NCBI GenBank assembly: GCA_951230915.1 | Contig: OX579641.1 | Span: 10,354,001 to 10,418,000 of the forward strand | Direction of reading: 5' to 3' | Origin: Antitrichia curtipendula | Taxonomy: Eukaryota > Streptophyta > Bryopsida > Hypnales > Leucodontaceae | Length of the DNA: 64,000 nucleotides | Shown here: positions 49,062 to 59,070 of the stretch, piece by piece | How positions within the stretch are numbered: position 1 is the first letter of the stretch | How the letters are laid out: every line of letters starts with the position of its first letter | Notes under the pieces: generated by a model | Told to the model about the DNA's origin: nothing | The model's database searches: none | The model's input: only the letters and a program-made list of their open reading frames with translations | Translations under genes and position numbers: made by a program

Positions 49062-49531
49062 ATTAAAAATGAAAACATACCATACAATTCTAAATACCTC
49101 TATTGTATCACTAAATTTAATGAGTGTTTTTTTTTTTTTTATCAATATAGTATATTGCAAAGTACTATTTGGACATTATGAATAAAAGTCAAAATTGAAT
49201 TTCTCAAAGTTTACTCAAGAAATACAAAAACTACACCATGATGATTATCACTATTATCTCCATTTTTGCTAAAAAAATTCATATTGTTTAAAGCATATTT
49301 ATTTCTCTGAATTTTACAAAAGAAATTATTATTTTTAAATGCATAGAAATATCATTTTTTATTGTGAAAAATGAAGTTGAATTTTAAAAATATAATACTA
49401 CATGAGAAAAAAATCTAAATTTTGAAAGACATATTTACTATAGATAACTAATAAAGTTTGACCAAGTATGAACATAGAATGTCCTTTAAGGGTTGAGACA
49501 GTGGAATTTGATATAAGATTTCTCAAAATAT
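49062..49531. other. AT-rich DNA with one isolated element terminus
   Basis: Apart from the terminus at 49481-49496, nothing is recognised. Confidence 0.3.
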
Positions 49532-50915
49532 TTAATCCTTAAAGGTTTGAAGTTTTATAATGAATATTTTAGAAGTTTGGGTATGTTCCTATGATGTCAA
49601 ATTTTATTTCAATTTCCTGAAATTTATTTTGGAAGTCGGAAAATGTGTTGTCTTTATGGAAATATTATTTTGATTTCATTTGGAGCTTGGTAGAAAAAAC
49701 TATGCCTTAGAAGCACAAAATGTTCAATTTTGGGCAACAAAATAAACCCACAAAAATTTTAAAATTTTAAAAATCTTATAGTATATATTTATGTCTTTTG
49801 AAAAGATTTGGTTCATTCCATTTGGATAAGTGATGTGAAAAATATGAAGTGCCTTGTATTGCAGGCAATTGAAGAATTTTTTATAAAAATTGATGTATAG
49901 GATTCATTTTCAAACTCAGTTTTCATAATTTTTCAAAACTAAAACATCCCTAGGACATAGATTATATGCTACAACAATTTGACTACTTGGATTGACATAT
50001 TTCAATTCCATTTCAGAACTCTTAAAAATATTATTTTTCCTTCCATCTTATATCTACTTCTACACAACAATTTTCTCAACTTCAAAATACTAGTCTCCAA
50101 AATAAGGCTAATTTCCTCATCTATATTTATTTTTTAGCAAATTCAACCATAGGGGCCTTTAGTTAACTTATTAGTGTACATCCTCCTAAAATTTCAAAAT
50201 AAAACCCTTATCAACTGCAAGATCATAATACTTGGATTCTAAAAAGAAGTAATTCAACACTTTCCAAATGGTTAGATTTCATATTTCAAACTTTTACCCA
50301 AAAATATGTTGATCCTACTACTTGCAACTTTGCATAATATGTTGAAGAAATAAATTGAAAACACATGTAAAATTTCAACAAAAAATATCTCATATTCATG
50401 TTTGAAAAAAATAAGAAGAAGAAAGAAGTAGATAATGGTTTGAAATATAAAATTGTTAAGAACTTAATTATGGAATTGAAAAATGCTGACCTCCAATGGT
50501 TTTAATGTTGTTATAAACAATCTACATTCAATACTTTTATTTTTTTTCAAAAATATTGAAAATTGAGTTGAATAAAGGACTTCAAAGCCCGCTACAGTGT
50601 TTATTTTAGAGTAGAAATTCCATAACTTTTGGCAAACAAAAACTCCACATAACTTTCATCTCATTAATTAAAATGAAATGATCCAAAGCTTGATATATAT
50701 ATATATCTAAAAAAACAATCTCAAATTATGTTTTACACAAAAAAAAAATTTAACCTTGTAGTCAAAAGTTATGAAAATTATTGCACCTTAAAGCTACTCC
50801 TTAACCACATTTTGTGTGAAAATTTCAAAGAAAAAAAATTAAAATTCTGCTTGTAAATGGATGACCAAAAAATCCTATGTTGCCTCAAAATGCTACTTGG
50901 TCATTGAGGAATTAA
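49532..50915. mobile_element. Composite of two opposed TTAA-element pieces
   Basis: It begins TTAATCCTTAAAGG at 49532 and ends with the degenerate inverted form TCATTGAGGAATTAA at 50915. The left part (to about 50300) is an inverted subfamily-B sequence. The right part (about 50395-50915) is a subfamily-A sequence in the forward direction. The total of 1384 bp is longer than a single copy. It is best explained as two fragments joined end to inner end, or a rearranged copy. Confidence 0.55.
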
Positions 50916-51379
50916 CAATAGAACCCATGCCCAAATGCTTATTTGAAAGTCTTAGGACATAGACATTGTATATGAAGTTTTTATGGACATTTTATTTTCC
51001 TTCTAGCACATTAGTTTTTGAATTTTCGTTCTTTTTTATCCTTTAGTAGGAAGATAAAGATTTTGTCTCTAGTAAACTCTTCTTGCTTATTTAGTGAGAA
51101 ATAGTAAGAGGTCTTTTTACATGTATATTATTTTCAGAAGAAATGGTGTTGCCATTTCAAATAGGAAGATTACAAAAGCTCAGTAGAGGGTGCAAATGAA
51201 CATTATGGAAGAGCATGCCCATTGGGCTTGCAAAGTGGATGAACTTCTTAAGAGGTCATCCAATTTGCAAGCCCAATAGGCATTTGGACTTGAAAACAAG
51301 CTTATTTTGCAAGCTAGTGTGGCTTAAAAATGACCTTCTTTAATTGATTAGTTACCTCTTAGGCAGTAGATCAAAATAA

Positions 51380-51905
51380 AACAATATAATCGATATGAGC
51401 TGGTTGATGTAAGCAATAAAGTCGGCTAAATGTCGATTTCGGTCGCCAAGTCGTGGACTTGGTCGACTGGTTTCATACGTCGGTGGTTAACCGACTCGTC
51501 CGTGGTTTGATCCTCGTCGATCTCGTTGACTGGTTCGGGAAACCCGCGGCTTGGCATGCTAGTGAGGCAGGAATAACAGCCGACCCGCTATCCCACCCTT
51601 GAGCTGTGATGTGACAAGATGCAGGACACCCCAAGATGGTTAACAAGCTCCAGCATTAAAATCCAAACCGTGGTTCTCACCATGACCCCACCTTTTACTA
51701 TTCAAAAATTTCCGTAATCTTAAAGATTTACGGTTTAGGGCTCATTAAAACCTTATCTGGGAAAACCTTGGTTGTATTCAAGGATAAAACCACAGATGAA
51801 GGAAAAAGAGTACAACTCCTTTATCAATCCATTCTCATAGTAAAACCCAGTGGGAAAAATCTATGGAAGGATATCTAAAGGATCAATAAATTTCATAATA
51901 AAAAT
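51380..51905 (-). mobile_element. Possible 3' LTR region of the copia remnant
   Basis: Downstream of the pol stop (minus strand) are a CACTGGGTTTTAC-type block, then a purine tract AAAAGGTGGGG near 51690-51700 that could be the polypurine tract. A GC-richer stretch to about 51380 follows. The matching 5' LTR is absent, so the limits are guesses. Confidence 0.35.
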
Positions 51906-53130
51906 CTATTGAATTTCTTGTTCCAAAATGCTAAGTCGCCGCATTCCAATGTCTTGGAGAAGTCGACGATGGGTAGATGATGGAAGAGCCTTGGTAAAAA
52001 GATCAACAAGATTATTTGCTGATGCAATTTTCTTAATTTCAAGTATTTTGTCAGTAATCAAATCATTAGTATAGGTGAAATATTTTGGATCAATCCATAT
52101 AAGGCACGTTGTAATTTAACGCCACGATATTTGCCTGAGATAGATGGACTTGGACTGGTGGTTTCAAGACCAGGAGGAACTTTCATATAAATATTCGCAT
52201 GAAGTGAGCCATAAAGATAGGCTGTCACCACATCCATGAGACACATCTCAAGATAGGCATGAACTGCCATTCCTAGAAGATATCGGAAAGTGATGGAATC
52301 CATAACTGGAGAATAAGTAATATCATAATCAATACCAAACTTTTGTGTGAAACCTTGAGCAACCAAACGAACTTTGTAACGAATAATATGACCCTTGTCA
52401 TTGCGTTTGCGTACAAATACCAATTTGTATCCAAGAGGTCAAGTAGTAAGATTGTCCATGATAGGTCCAAACACTTGTCTTTTGTTCAAAGAAGTATACT
52501 CCTCCTTAATAGCAGCTTTCCACTTTGGCCAATCTAAGCGACACATTGCTTCTTTAATAGTACGTGGTTCGGGATCATCTTTTTCGCAAGAAAGATTTTT
52601 CACAATCATAGAAATGAATGGTTCATCAATGTCAATACTTGCTCTGTCCCATACGTGACCAGTACCGGAGTACATCACAGATAATTCTGTGTTCAACTTT
52701 GACATTTCTTCTTGAGAAGTAGACGGATGAGTAAAATTGGCAGTGGTTGCTGTAGGTAGAGAATGATTAGCAGCATCAAAGATTGCCTTGCATTTACGTG
52801 GTTGCTTATCTGGTCCACGAGTCCGTTTGCCCATATGTTGAGGAGTAAGTAAGGTTGTAGTCTCTGGTACAAAAACTCGAGCAGGAAGATTTCGAGCTTC
52901 ATTCAATGGAGTTTTTGTAATTCGTGGCGCATCATTAAAACCATCAGGTGTCTGATCCGCTATCTTTTGCAAATGCAAAATTTTGGCAACTTCATTTTCG
53001 GCCAAAGATGTCCGTGGATCAGGATTTGATGTAAGTGTTTGAGGTGCTTGAAAAGTAAGACTTGTAGAAGTTTCTTGAATAGATGCTGCTCCTTTCAAAG
53101 ATGGAAATACGTCTTCTTCTTGTTTTCAAG
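51906..53130 (-). pseudogene. Ty1/copia pol remnant with internal deletion
   Basis: On the minus strand 53098-52442 reads as the linker between integrase and reverse transcriptase (AMCRLDWPKWKAAIKEEYTS). After an in-frame TGA at 52439-52441, the reverse transcriptase N-terminal part follows (VRKRNDKG, VRLVAQGFTQ, YSPVMDSITFRYLL, MDVVTAYLYGSL). It stops at the LYGL motif near 52090. It then jumps directly to the RNase H C-terminal tail (PKYFTYTND, NNLVDLFTKALP, DIGMRRL) ending at a TAG at 51906-51908. The YVDD catalytic segment and the RNase H core are deleted, and gag, protease and integrase are missing. A dead, non-mobile fragment. Confidence 0.85.
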
Positions 53131-53425
53131 CTAAGCCACTAGGCCCAGTGGTGATGCTCTAAGAGCATATACACCATGTCCCTCAAAAAGAATCTAACAC
53201 ATACCCAGGTTGGATGACAAGTGCTCCTACCCTTCAAAAGATTATCATGGCACTCATTTCTAGTATGTCAAGTAATGACCCTTGAATTCAATATTCATCC
53301 TAAGCTTAATGAACTTTGTCCTTTATTGACTTGGTGAATGATTAGTTGACTATGTATAGGGTACATTTAGTGAGCATGGGTAGGATACAAATTTTTTGAA
53401 GGCTCTTCAAAATACATGTAAATTC

Positions 53426-53950
53426 TTAGAGCATCTCCACTAGTAAGGCGCCAAATTAGCATGCCAAATCATCTATGGCGCATTCATTTTAAAAAAGTCC
53501 ATGCTATGTTTTATGGCCCCCACCGGCAAGCATTCTACATTGTCCAGTCACCCAACAAGACCCGATTCCTAAGGTGCACAAAAATGAGCCGCACAAGGAA
53601 ATTACATGCAGCTAGATATTACATACCATGCCATCAAAATATTTTGGAATTAGTCACTTTACAACTTCTAGCTCTAATTGAGCTCATAGGTTATTCAATG
53701 CAAACATGACCTTATTCAATGCTTAATCAAGCTCTTCCATTGAATATAGGTTCAAGTCTCTCTTTATCTATCATACCGTGTCCCAAATCAAATGGACAAA
53801 GCACTAAAACTTGAAGTGGAGTGGTTGAACTTTGATGTGGCCTATGTTGATAAAATAAAAAGCCTACAATTGGTAGGACACAAGAAACCAACAGGGACCA
53901 AAAAACCACTTGAAGAGGCAATATGGCGTGTTTTAGTGGAGGTGCTCTAA
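53426..53950. mobile_element. PIF/Harbinger-like MITE 1
   Basis: The left end is TTAGAGCATCTCCACT and the right end AGTGGAGGTGCTCTAA, its reverse complement with one mismatch. Inner positions also correspond (CGCCA blocks). 525 bp, no transposase. The GAGCATC termini and 3-bp TAA/TTA borders fit PIF/Harbinger-type MITEs. Confidence 0.6.
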
Positions 53951-54045
53951 GAGTGTCAAATTTGGCAAGTGCTAATGCTCTGAGCTTATATATGTACTCA
54001 ATAAAAATATTACACCCTTGGACCTACTATCTTCATTGTTTTGGG

Positions 54046-54509
54046 TAAGAGCATCTGCAATGCTCCTTGCAACAGAGACAATATCGGCACTATACCAAGA
54101 AGAGACTTATTTCTAATTTAACTTTGATTCCAGTGCAATTGTTATTAGGGCCTCCAATTCCACGGCCTCAGTATGCAATTACCCACGGACGGCTAATTTG
54201 CAAAATGTGAAGGGCCTACGAGTTGACCCGTTGTAGAAATAGTCATTATTATCAATGCTTTTCAAGCATTGATATGAGTGCTAATCAATTCAACCTTCCC
54301 TTGTTTCCATGAAAAGGATTTTTTTAATTTAGATTTTTTTCTTTTTTTCTTTTTATAATATGGAAAAGCTAATTTGATGTTTAGATTGTCGGCTTTGCAT
54401 CAGGTCAACTTTTCCAAAGAAAGAACCGACACTATGAGGGCCTCATGGAATGGCCTCCCATTTGTAGTTATAGGGCTTGTATGTTGAGTGTGCATTGTAG
54501 ATGCTCTAA
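54046..54509. mobile_element. PIF/Harbinger-like MITE 2 (tandem partner A)
   Basis: It is flanked by TAA on both sides. The left end is GAGCATCTGCAATGC and the right end is its reverse complement with one mismatch. Internal blocks (ACAATATCGGCA, CACGGCCTCAGTATGCAAT, GAAGGGCCTACGAGTTGAC, TTTTCCAAAGAA) are shared with the next element in the same order. Confidence 0.7.
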
Positions 54510-54966
54510 GAGCATGTGCAATGCACCCGGGAACCCAGACAATATCGGCATTGTGTCGGGCCCGGATTAATTTCTAATTAAAATTGTACTCCAATGCAAC
54601 CATTATTGGGAATTACACTTCCACGGCCTTGGTATGCAATCAACAAATTTGCAAGATGTGAAGGGCCTGCAAGTTGACTCGAGGTAGAAATAATCATTAT
54701 TGTCAATCCTTTTTTGCATTATTATTTGTGCCAATCAATTCAACCTTCCCTTGTTTTCAATGAAAAGTCCTTTTTTAATGCAGATCATTTTAATTCTTTC
54801 TTTTTATAATATGAAAAAGTCCACTTGACGTTGGGATTGCTGATTTTTGCATTGGGTCAATTTTTCCAAAGAAGAAACTGGCACTTCCACGGCCTCGTGG
54901 AATGGCCCGCCATTTGTTGTTACAGGGCAGGGCTTGTATGCCGAGTACGCATTGCAGATGCTCTAA
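54507..54966. mobile_element. PIF/Harbinger-like MITE 3 (tandem partner B)
   Basis: It starts GAGCATGTGCAATGC directly after the TAA that ends partner A and finishes GCATTGCAGATGCTC followed by TAA. Colinear with partner A along its whole length at moderate divergence, same orientation. Confidence 0.7.
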
Positions 54967-55432
54967 GTTAGGTCCAATCCCATGTTTGCTTCAATTCACT
55001 CACCGCCACCACTAAAAGTGGGCACGCTCATCAGGATTGGAATTAAGATACCCTGCCTGCCCCCAGGCCATTGAATTTGGGACATTTGCTGAACTGGCTT
55101 TCTGGACAGCAGCCTGCTGCTCCCTCCACGTAAGTTAAGTTAAGCTTATGTTATGTCACTCCTCTGTTTGTCGTGTTTTCTCACAGTTCTTTCTCGAGCC
55201 TCTAAGCTCATAAAATGTGTGCAGCAGCTTCCGTTGCTGCAGAAAATGGCTGGAGCGTCCTCCCCTTCAATGTTCCCCATCAATGGATATTACATGCTCT
55301 GGGAACGCAACTGAAGATGTTTTCGCTGCAAAAATGGAAATCCCAGATCACAATGAATAAATAAAATGACCTTGTGGGAAAACAGAAACAGAAACCAGTT
55401 CTCAATGAATTCTGGTGCAAATGAAACTCTTA
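54967..55432. other. GC-richer spacer, nothing recognised
   Basis: Composition resembles genic flanks but no exon could be supported. Confidence 0.3.
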
Positions 55433-56262
55433 TTAACCCCTGAAGGATCATGAGTATGTTTTCACCAAAAAAAACGCTCCAAAACTGCCATTTTTATTAC
55501 AAGTACCAAATTTTTGAAAAGAAACTTTTTTTTGACACATGTAACCATAGGATCTTGTAGTATGGTGACTTGAGAACATGTGGTAAAATTTCAGAAATTT
55601 CTTCCACGTGGGTTGCAAGATATTAGTGTTTGAATTGACGTAAACCTTTTTATTGGCCCTACAAAAATCCAAGCAATTGCACTTCAAAAGCTAATTTTTC
55701 TATGAAAAAATGTCCCAAATGGTGGTGCTTCTCTAGATTCTTTTTTGTATACAAGTTGGATACATTCTTGAAAAATTACACATCATTTGGAATTGTACAA
55801 CATATAGGAAAAAAATAGTAAGTAGAAAGAAGTAGTGAATGATTCAAAATACAAAATTGTTAAGAATTTAGTTATGGAAGTGAAAAATGCCAATCCCAAT
55901 GGTCACAATGTTATAATAAAAAATCTACATCTTATGATTTTATTTTTTTCAAAAAATATTGAGTAAAATAAAGGGCTTCAAAGTTTATTTTAAAGTAGAA
56001 AATTCATAAGTGCCCGCAAGCTAAAACTCCTCATAACTTTTGACTCATTGATCAAAATGGAATGATTAAAAGCTTTCTATGTATATGTAACTCTAGAAAA
56101 TAAATTTTGAATTTTTTTTTGTTGATAAAAGTAATTTTTTTTAATTGCCAAGACTGCCTATTTGGAGAAAAAAAGAACATATTAGGCCACAACTTTTTAT
56201 TCACATTTCCAAATGTCATGAAATTTAGTGCGTATGAAAGATATTCCTTTAGTTCATAATTT
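55433..56262 (+). mobile_element. TTAA element (subfamily A), right end missing
   Basis: It begins TTAACCCCTGAAGGATC at 55433 and is colinear with 31612-32541 through GTATGAAAGATATTCCTT near 56245. The last 110 bases and the right inverted repeat are absent. The open frame 55448-55687 (-) also appears in the copy at 34151-34520 and is a by-product. Confidence 0.75.
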
Positions 56263-57879
56263 TTGACATTTTTTCCCTCAAAAATAGAATTATTTTAATA
56301 AAGATTCTATTTGTCTCATTCTTGATATATATGCAAACTAATTTTCAAACACAATCTGGTTACAAAATTGATATAAAAAACCATTGTGGCTTTCAATGTA
56401 TATGTTGTAATCATTGTATGCTTTCAATGTACACCTCCCATACATTTCTATTTCTCTTGTTGGTCTTGCTCTACATGAGTTGTCGCCTACACCACAACTG
56501 ATTGAAGATTCAATAGCTTAAGATGTAAGAATGGGATTCCGATTGGGAATGGGTCATCTCCTTTAGTGTACGCAATGACTACAAAGTAATTTTCACCCAA
56601 TTCTTGTGTTTGGGAGTTGCTTGATTGGAAGTGACTTTGGATGGTGTTGAAAATTGTCTTATGCAAGTATTTATGACCTTTCTACATAAGAAGATGAAAT
56701 AAAAGTAGATCACAAAATATGCTATTCTAGTGTATATTAAAAATTTGTTGCTCCCTTGTCTAGATCTTTTTTTCTCCTTTGAAATGATATTGTTTGATTT
56801 GAGCTCAATTAATGAAATAATGGTCATTTGCTCTAGTTCTTCTCTAATTTAAAAATTCCTAAAATTCCTAAAATTGAATATTTTATTGCAATTTGAACAT
56901 TGGGCATTTTTCTAATTTTTATTGAATTTTAATTATAGAATGATAGGGAATTTTGTCTACACTATAATACTCTTCACTATAGTATATACCTACGATAAAA
57001 TTTATTTGCCATTTCATGTGATTGTTTTCACTTCTATTGCAAAAAAATTCAGAAATTCAATCTTTCATAAAAAAAATCTAAATTTTTAAAAAAGTAAAGA
57101 ATTCATATGATTTTATCTCTAGAATTCTAAAAATACTCTATTCGTGTGTAGTTGCTAAATGGAAGCATACATATTGAAAGAATTTGACTTGCAACTCCAC
57201 AATCATGAATGCAACATTTCAAGGTTACATGTCCAAACCAAATCAAAGGATTTATGTTTCTACAAAAAGATGTATCTCTAATTCTTTAACAAGTGTGTCA
57301 TCTGTGCATTGTACTTATCCTGAATGCAAGCAAACAACAGAGAAAAGGCAAATTTGATGCACAACATTAGTGGTGAGTGAAGTTATTCATTTGTAAGACT
57401 AAAAAGATGTCCACTTGTTTTTAATTCATTGGTTTCTAATTCAAATGAGGTTATTCTTTGTATTTCCATTGTACAAGTTTTGAATGACTAGCATACATAA
57501 TAGAAACCACTTGAAGAAACCAATTATCAGTTCTAGTTTTTGTTTCACATGTATGAAAATTAGCAAAGTCTAATTTTTCTATGGTTTAGGATCTCAAAAG
57601 CTCATGGTTTTAGGATTTCACTAATCTAAACTCTCTTGCTACCATAAATGGTACATATCGGACACTCCTTCTAAACTATGCATGTGATCATGAAGATTGT
57701 CATATTGTCTATATCTAGCAAAGTTGTCATTTGAGTGTTTCACCACGTAATTTGAAGAAAAAAAACTTCTTTTAAAGTCTAACAAAATTTTCACCCTGAT
57801 GACTAAGATATTGGTCACAAACCTAGCTCCACTTGTTCTTGTCAAAAACAACAATGACATTAAGCACATTGGGCTAGTC
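56263..57879. other. AT-rich intergenic DNA, nothing recognised
   Basis: No gene, element or array supported. Confidence 0.35.
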
Positions 57880-58640
57880 GGAACCTACAAGTACGTATTT
57901 GTTATTGCGCCCCACTTATTGGACAGTCAACAAGCTAGAGTGATATGCATGCTTCAAAGGTCATTGTTGCAAAAATGACTAACTCTAACAATGGTCAAGG
58001 CATGGCCACTCCTAATAGCAATGTTGTTGGTAGGAAAACAAGACCATTCCATATGAGGGGGGCGTGTTGGTGACAATGATGAAGGACATAGACCCCCAAG
58101 AGACGGAAAGCGGTGTGGACTTAGATGATGACGAGCAAGGGGACAAAGAAAAAATCGTTGAAAACAATTCAAATCCTTTGGCCTCCACAAGGGATAATGT
58201 CATAAACAACATCATACCAAAAACATCTCTAGTAAGTAAGGCCTCTCACCTAATGGACATTGAGTGCAAAGTCTTTCAAGTGAGGTGGTTCATAAGGGAA
58301 CGCCAAGGAATCAAAGAAGACTTGTGAAGATAGATGTTGTAAGTTGAAAGAGAAGCCAAACATGTTGTTGGCCAAGCCATTTTGCAAGGACTTCTAATAC
58401 ATTGGCAAAGGCAAAAAATTGGAGACATGCAACCATTGATCTTGTTCTCTTGAATTTGAAGGAAGAAAAATGGAACCCATTGAAGAAACATACCAAGAAA
58501 ATGAAGAAGTTTAGGAAGAAGGAAAAGCAAGATTTTACAATCACTTGAAGTTGACTAAATTATTGCTTAGGAAAGCTCAAAGGATGATCCTTGAACAAGA
58601 GGAGAAGAAACAATTCATAGTAGAGCAATAGAAGCTTCAA
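57880..58640 (+). pseudogene. Unidentified decayed coding remnant
   Basis: Protein-like segments in changing frames: KYVFVIAPHLLDSQQARVI near 57890, an acidic stretch (DLDDDEQGDKE) near 58120, and HVVGQAILQGLLIHWQRQK near 58360. Stops and shifts interrupt them. Possibly an old transposon or gene copy; family not recognised. Confidence 0.3.
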
Positions 58641-58758
58641 ATGGAGGTCTATTTTTTCGGTTGCAGTAGAGGCAACTGTTGCTTCTAGATAATACGCATA
58701 TACTACTCCTAGCGGGTCTAAGCAAGGAGGTGGGATCAACCTTTTATTGACTTACTTT

Positions 58759-59070
58759 AACAAAACATGGTAAAAAAACTGCAATCAAAATTGAGTGCGG
58801 TTCTTTTTGCCACAGTTTTGTGTAGACCCGCTACGCATGCAGTGTGCTTCTTTTGCAATTTATGACTTCAAATTTTTGAAATTTGGAGGCATGTAATATA
58901 TCATTGGAAAGGTCTTGCAAATACATTCCAACGATATATTAAACGCTTTCAGTTCCAAAAATTGCAATGGAAAATTGCAAAAAAAGTTGACTGCCCACTA
59001 CGTAGGTTTGTAAAAAACTATAGCAAAAAGAACCGCACTCAATTTTAACTGTATTTTACCATGTTTTGTT
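58759..59070. mobile_element. 312-bp foldback MITE
   Basis: The left arm (58759-58830) and right arm (about 59000-59070) are inverted copies over about 70 bases with few mismatches. Both contain AACAAAACATGGTAAAA and TTGAGTGCGGTTCTTTTTGC. The centre includes an ATATATCATTGGAAAGG.../...CCAACGATATAT inner palindrome. The whole unit could fold into one long hairpin, as small-RNA-producing MITEs do. No coding capacity. Confidence 0.7.

Larger units (their letters stand above)
51211..53159. mobile_element. PIF/Harbinger-like inverted-repeat element interrupted by copia
   Basis: The left end GAGCATGCCCATTGGGCTT at 51211 and the inverted right end GAGCATCACCACTGGGCCT ending at 53159 match at most positions. 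A further inverted pair, CTTGAAAACAAG near 51288 and CTTGTTTTCAAG near 53119, lies inside. The copia remnant sits between these arms. The right border is TAA, the left is GAA, so the target duplication is imperfect. The left arm also contains a local foldback (51214-51237 with 51260-51283). Confidence 0.4.
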
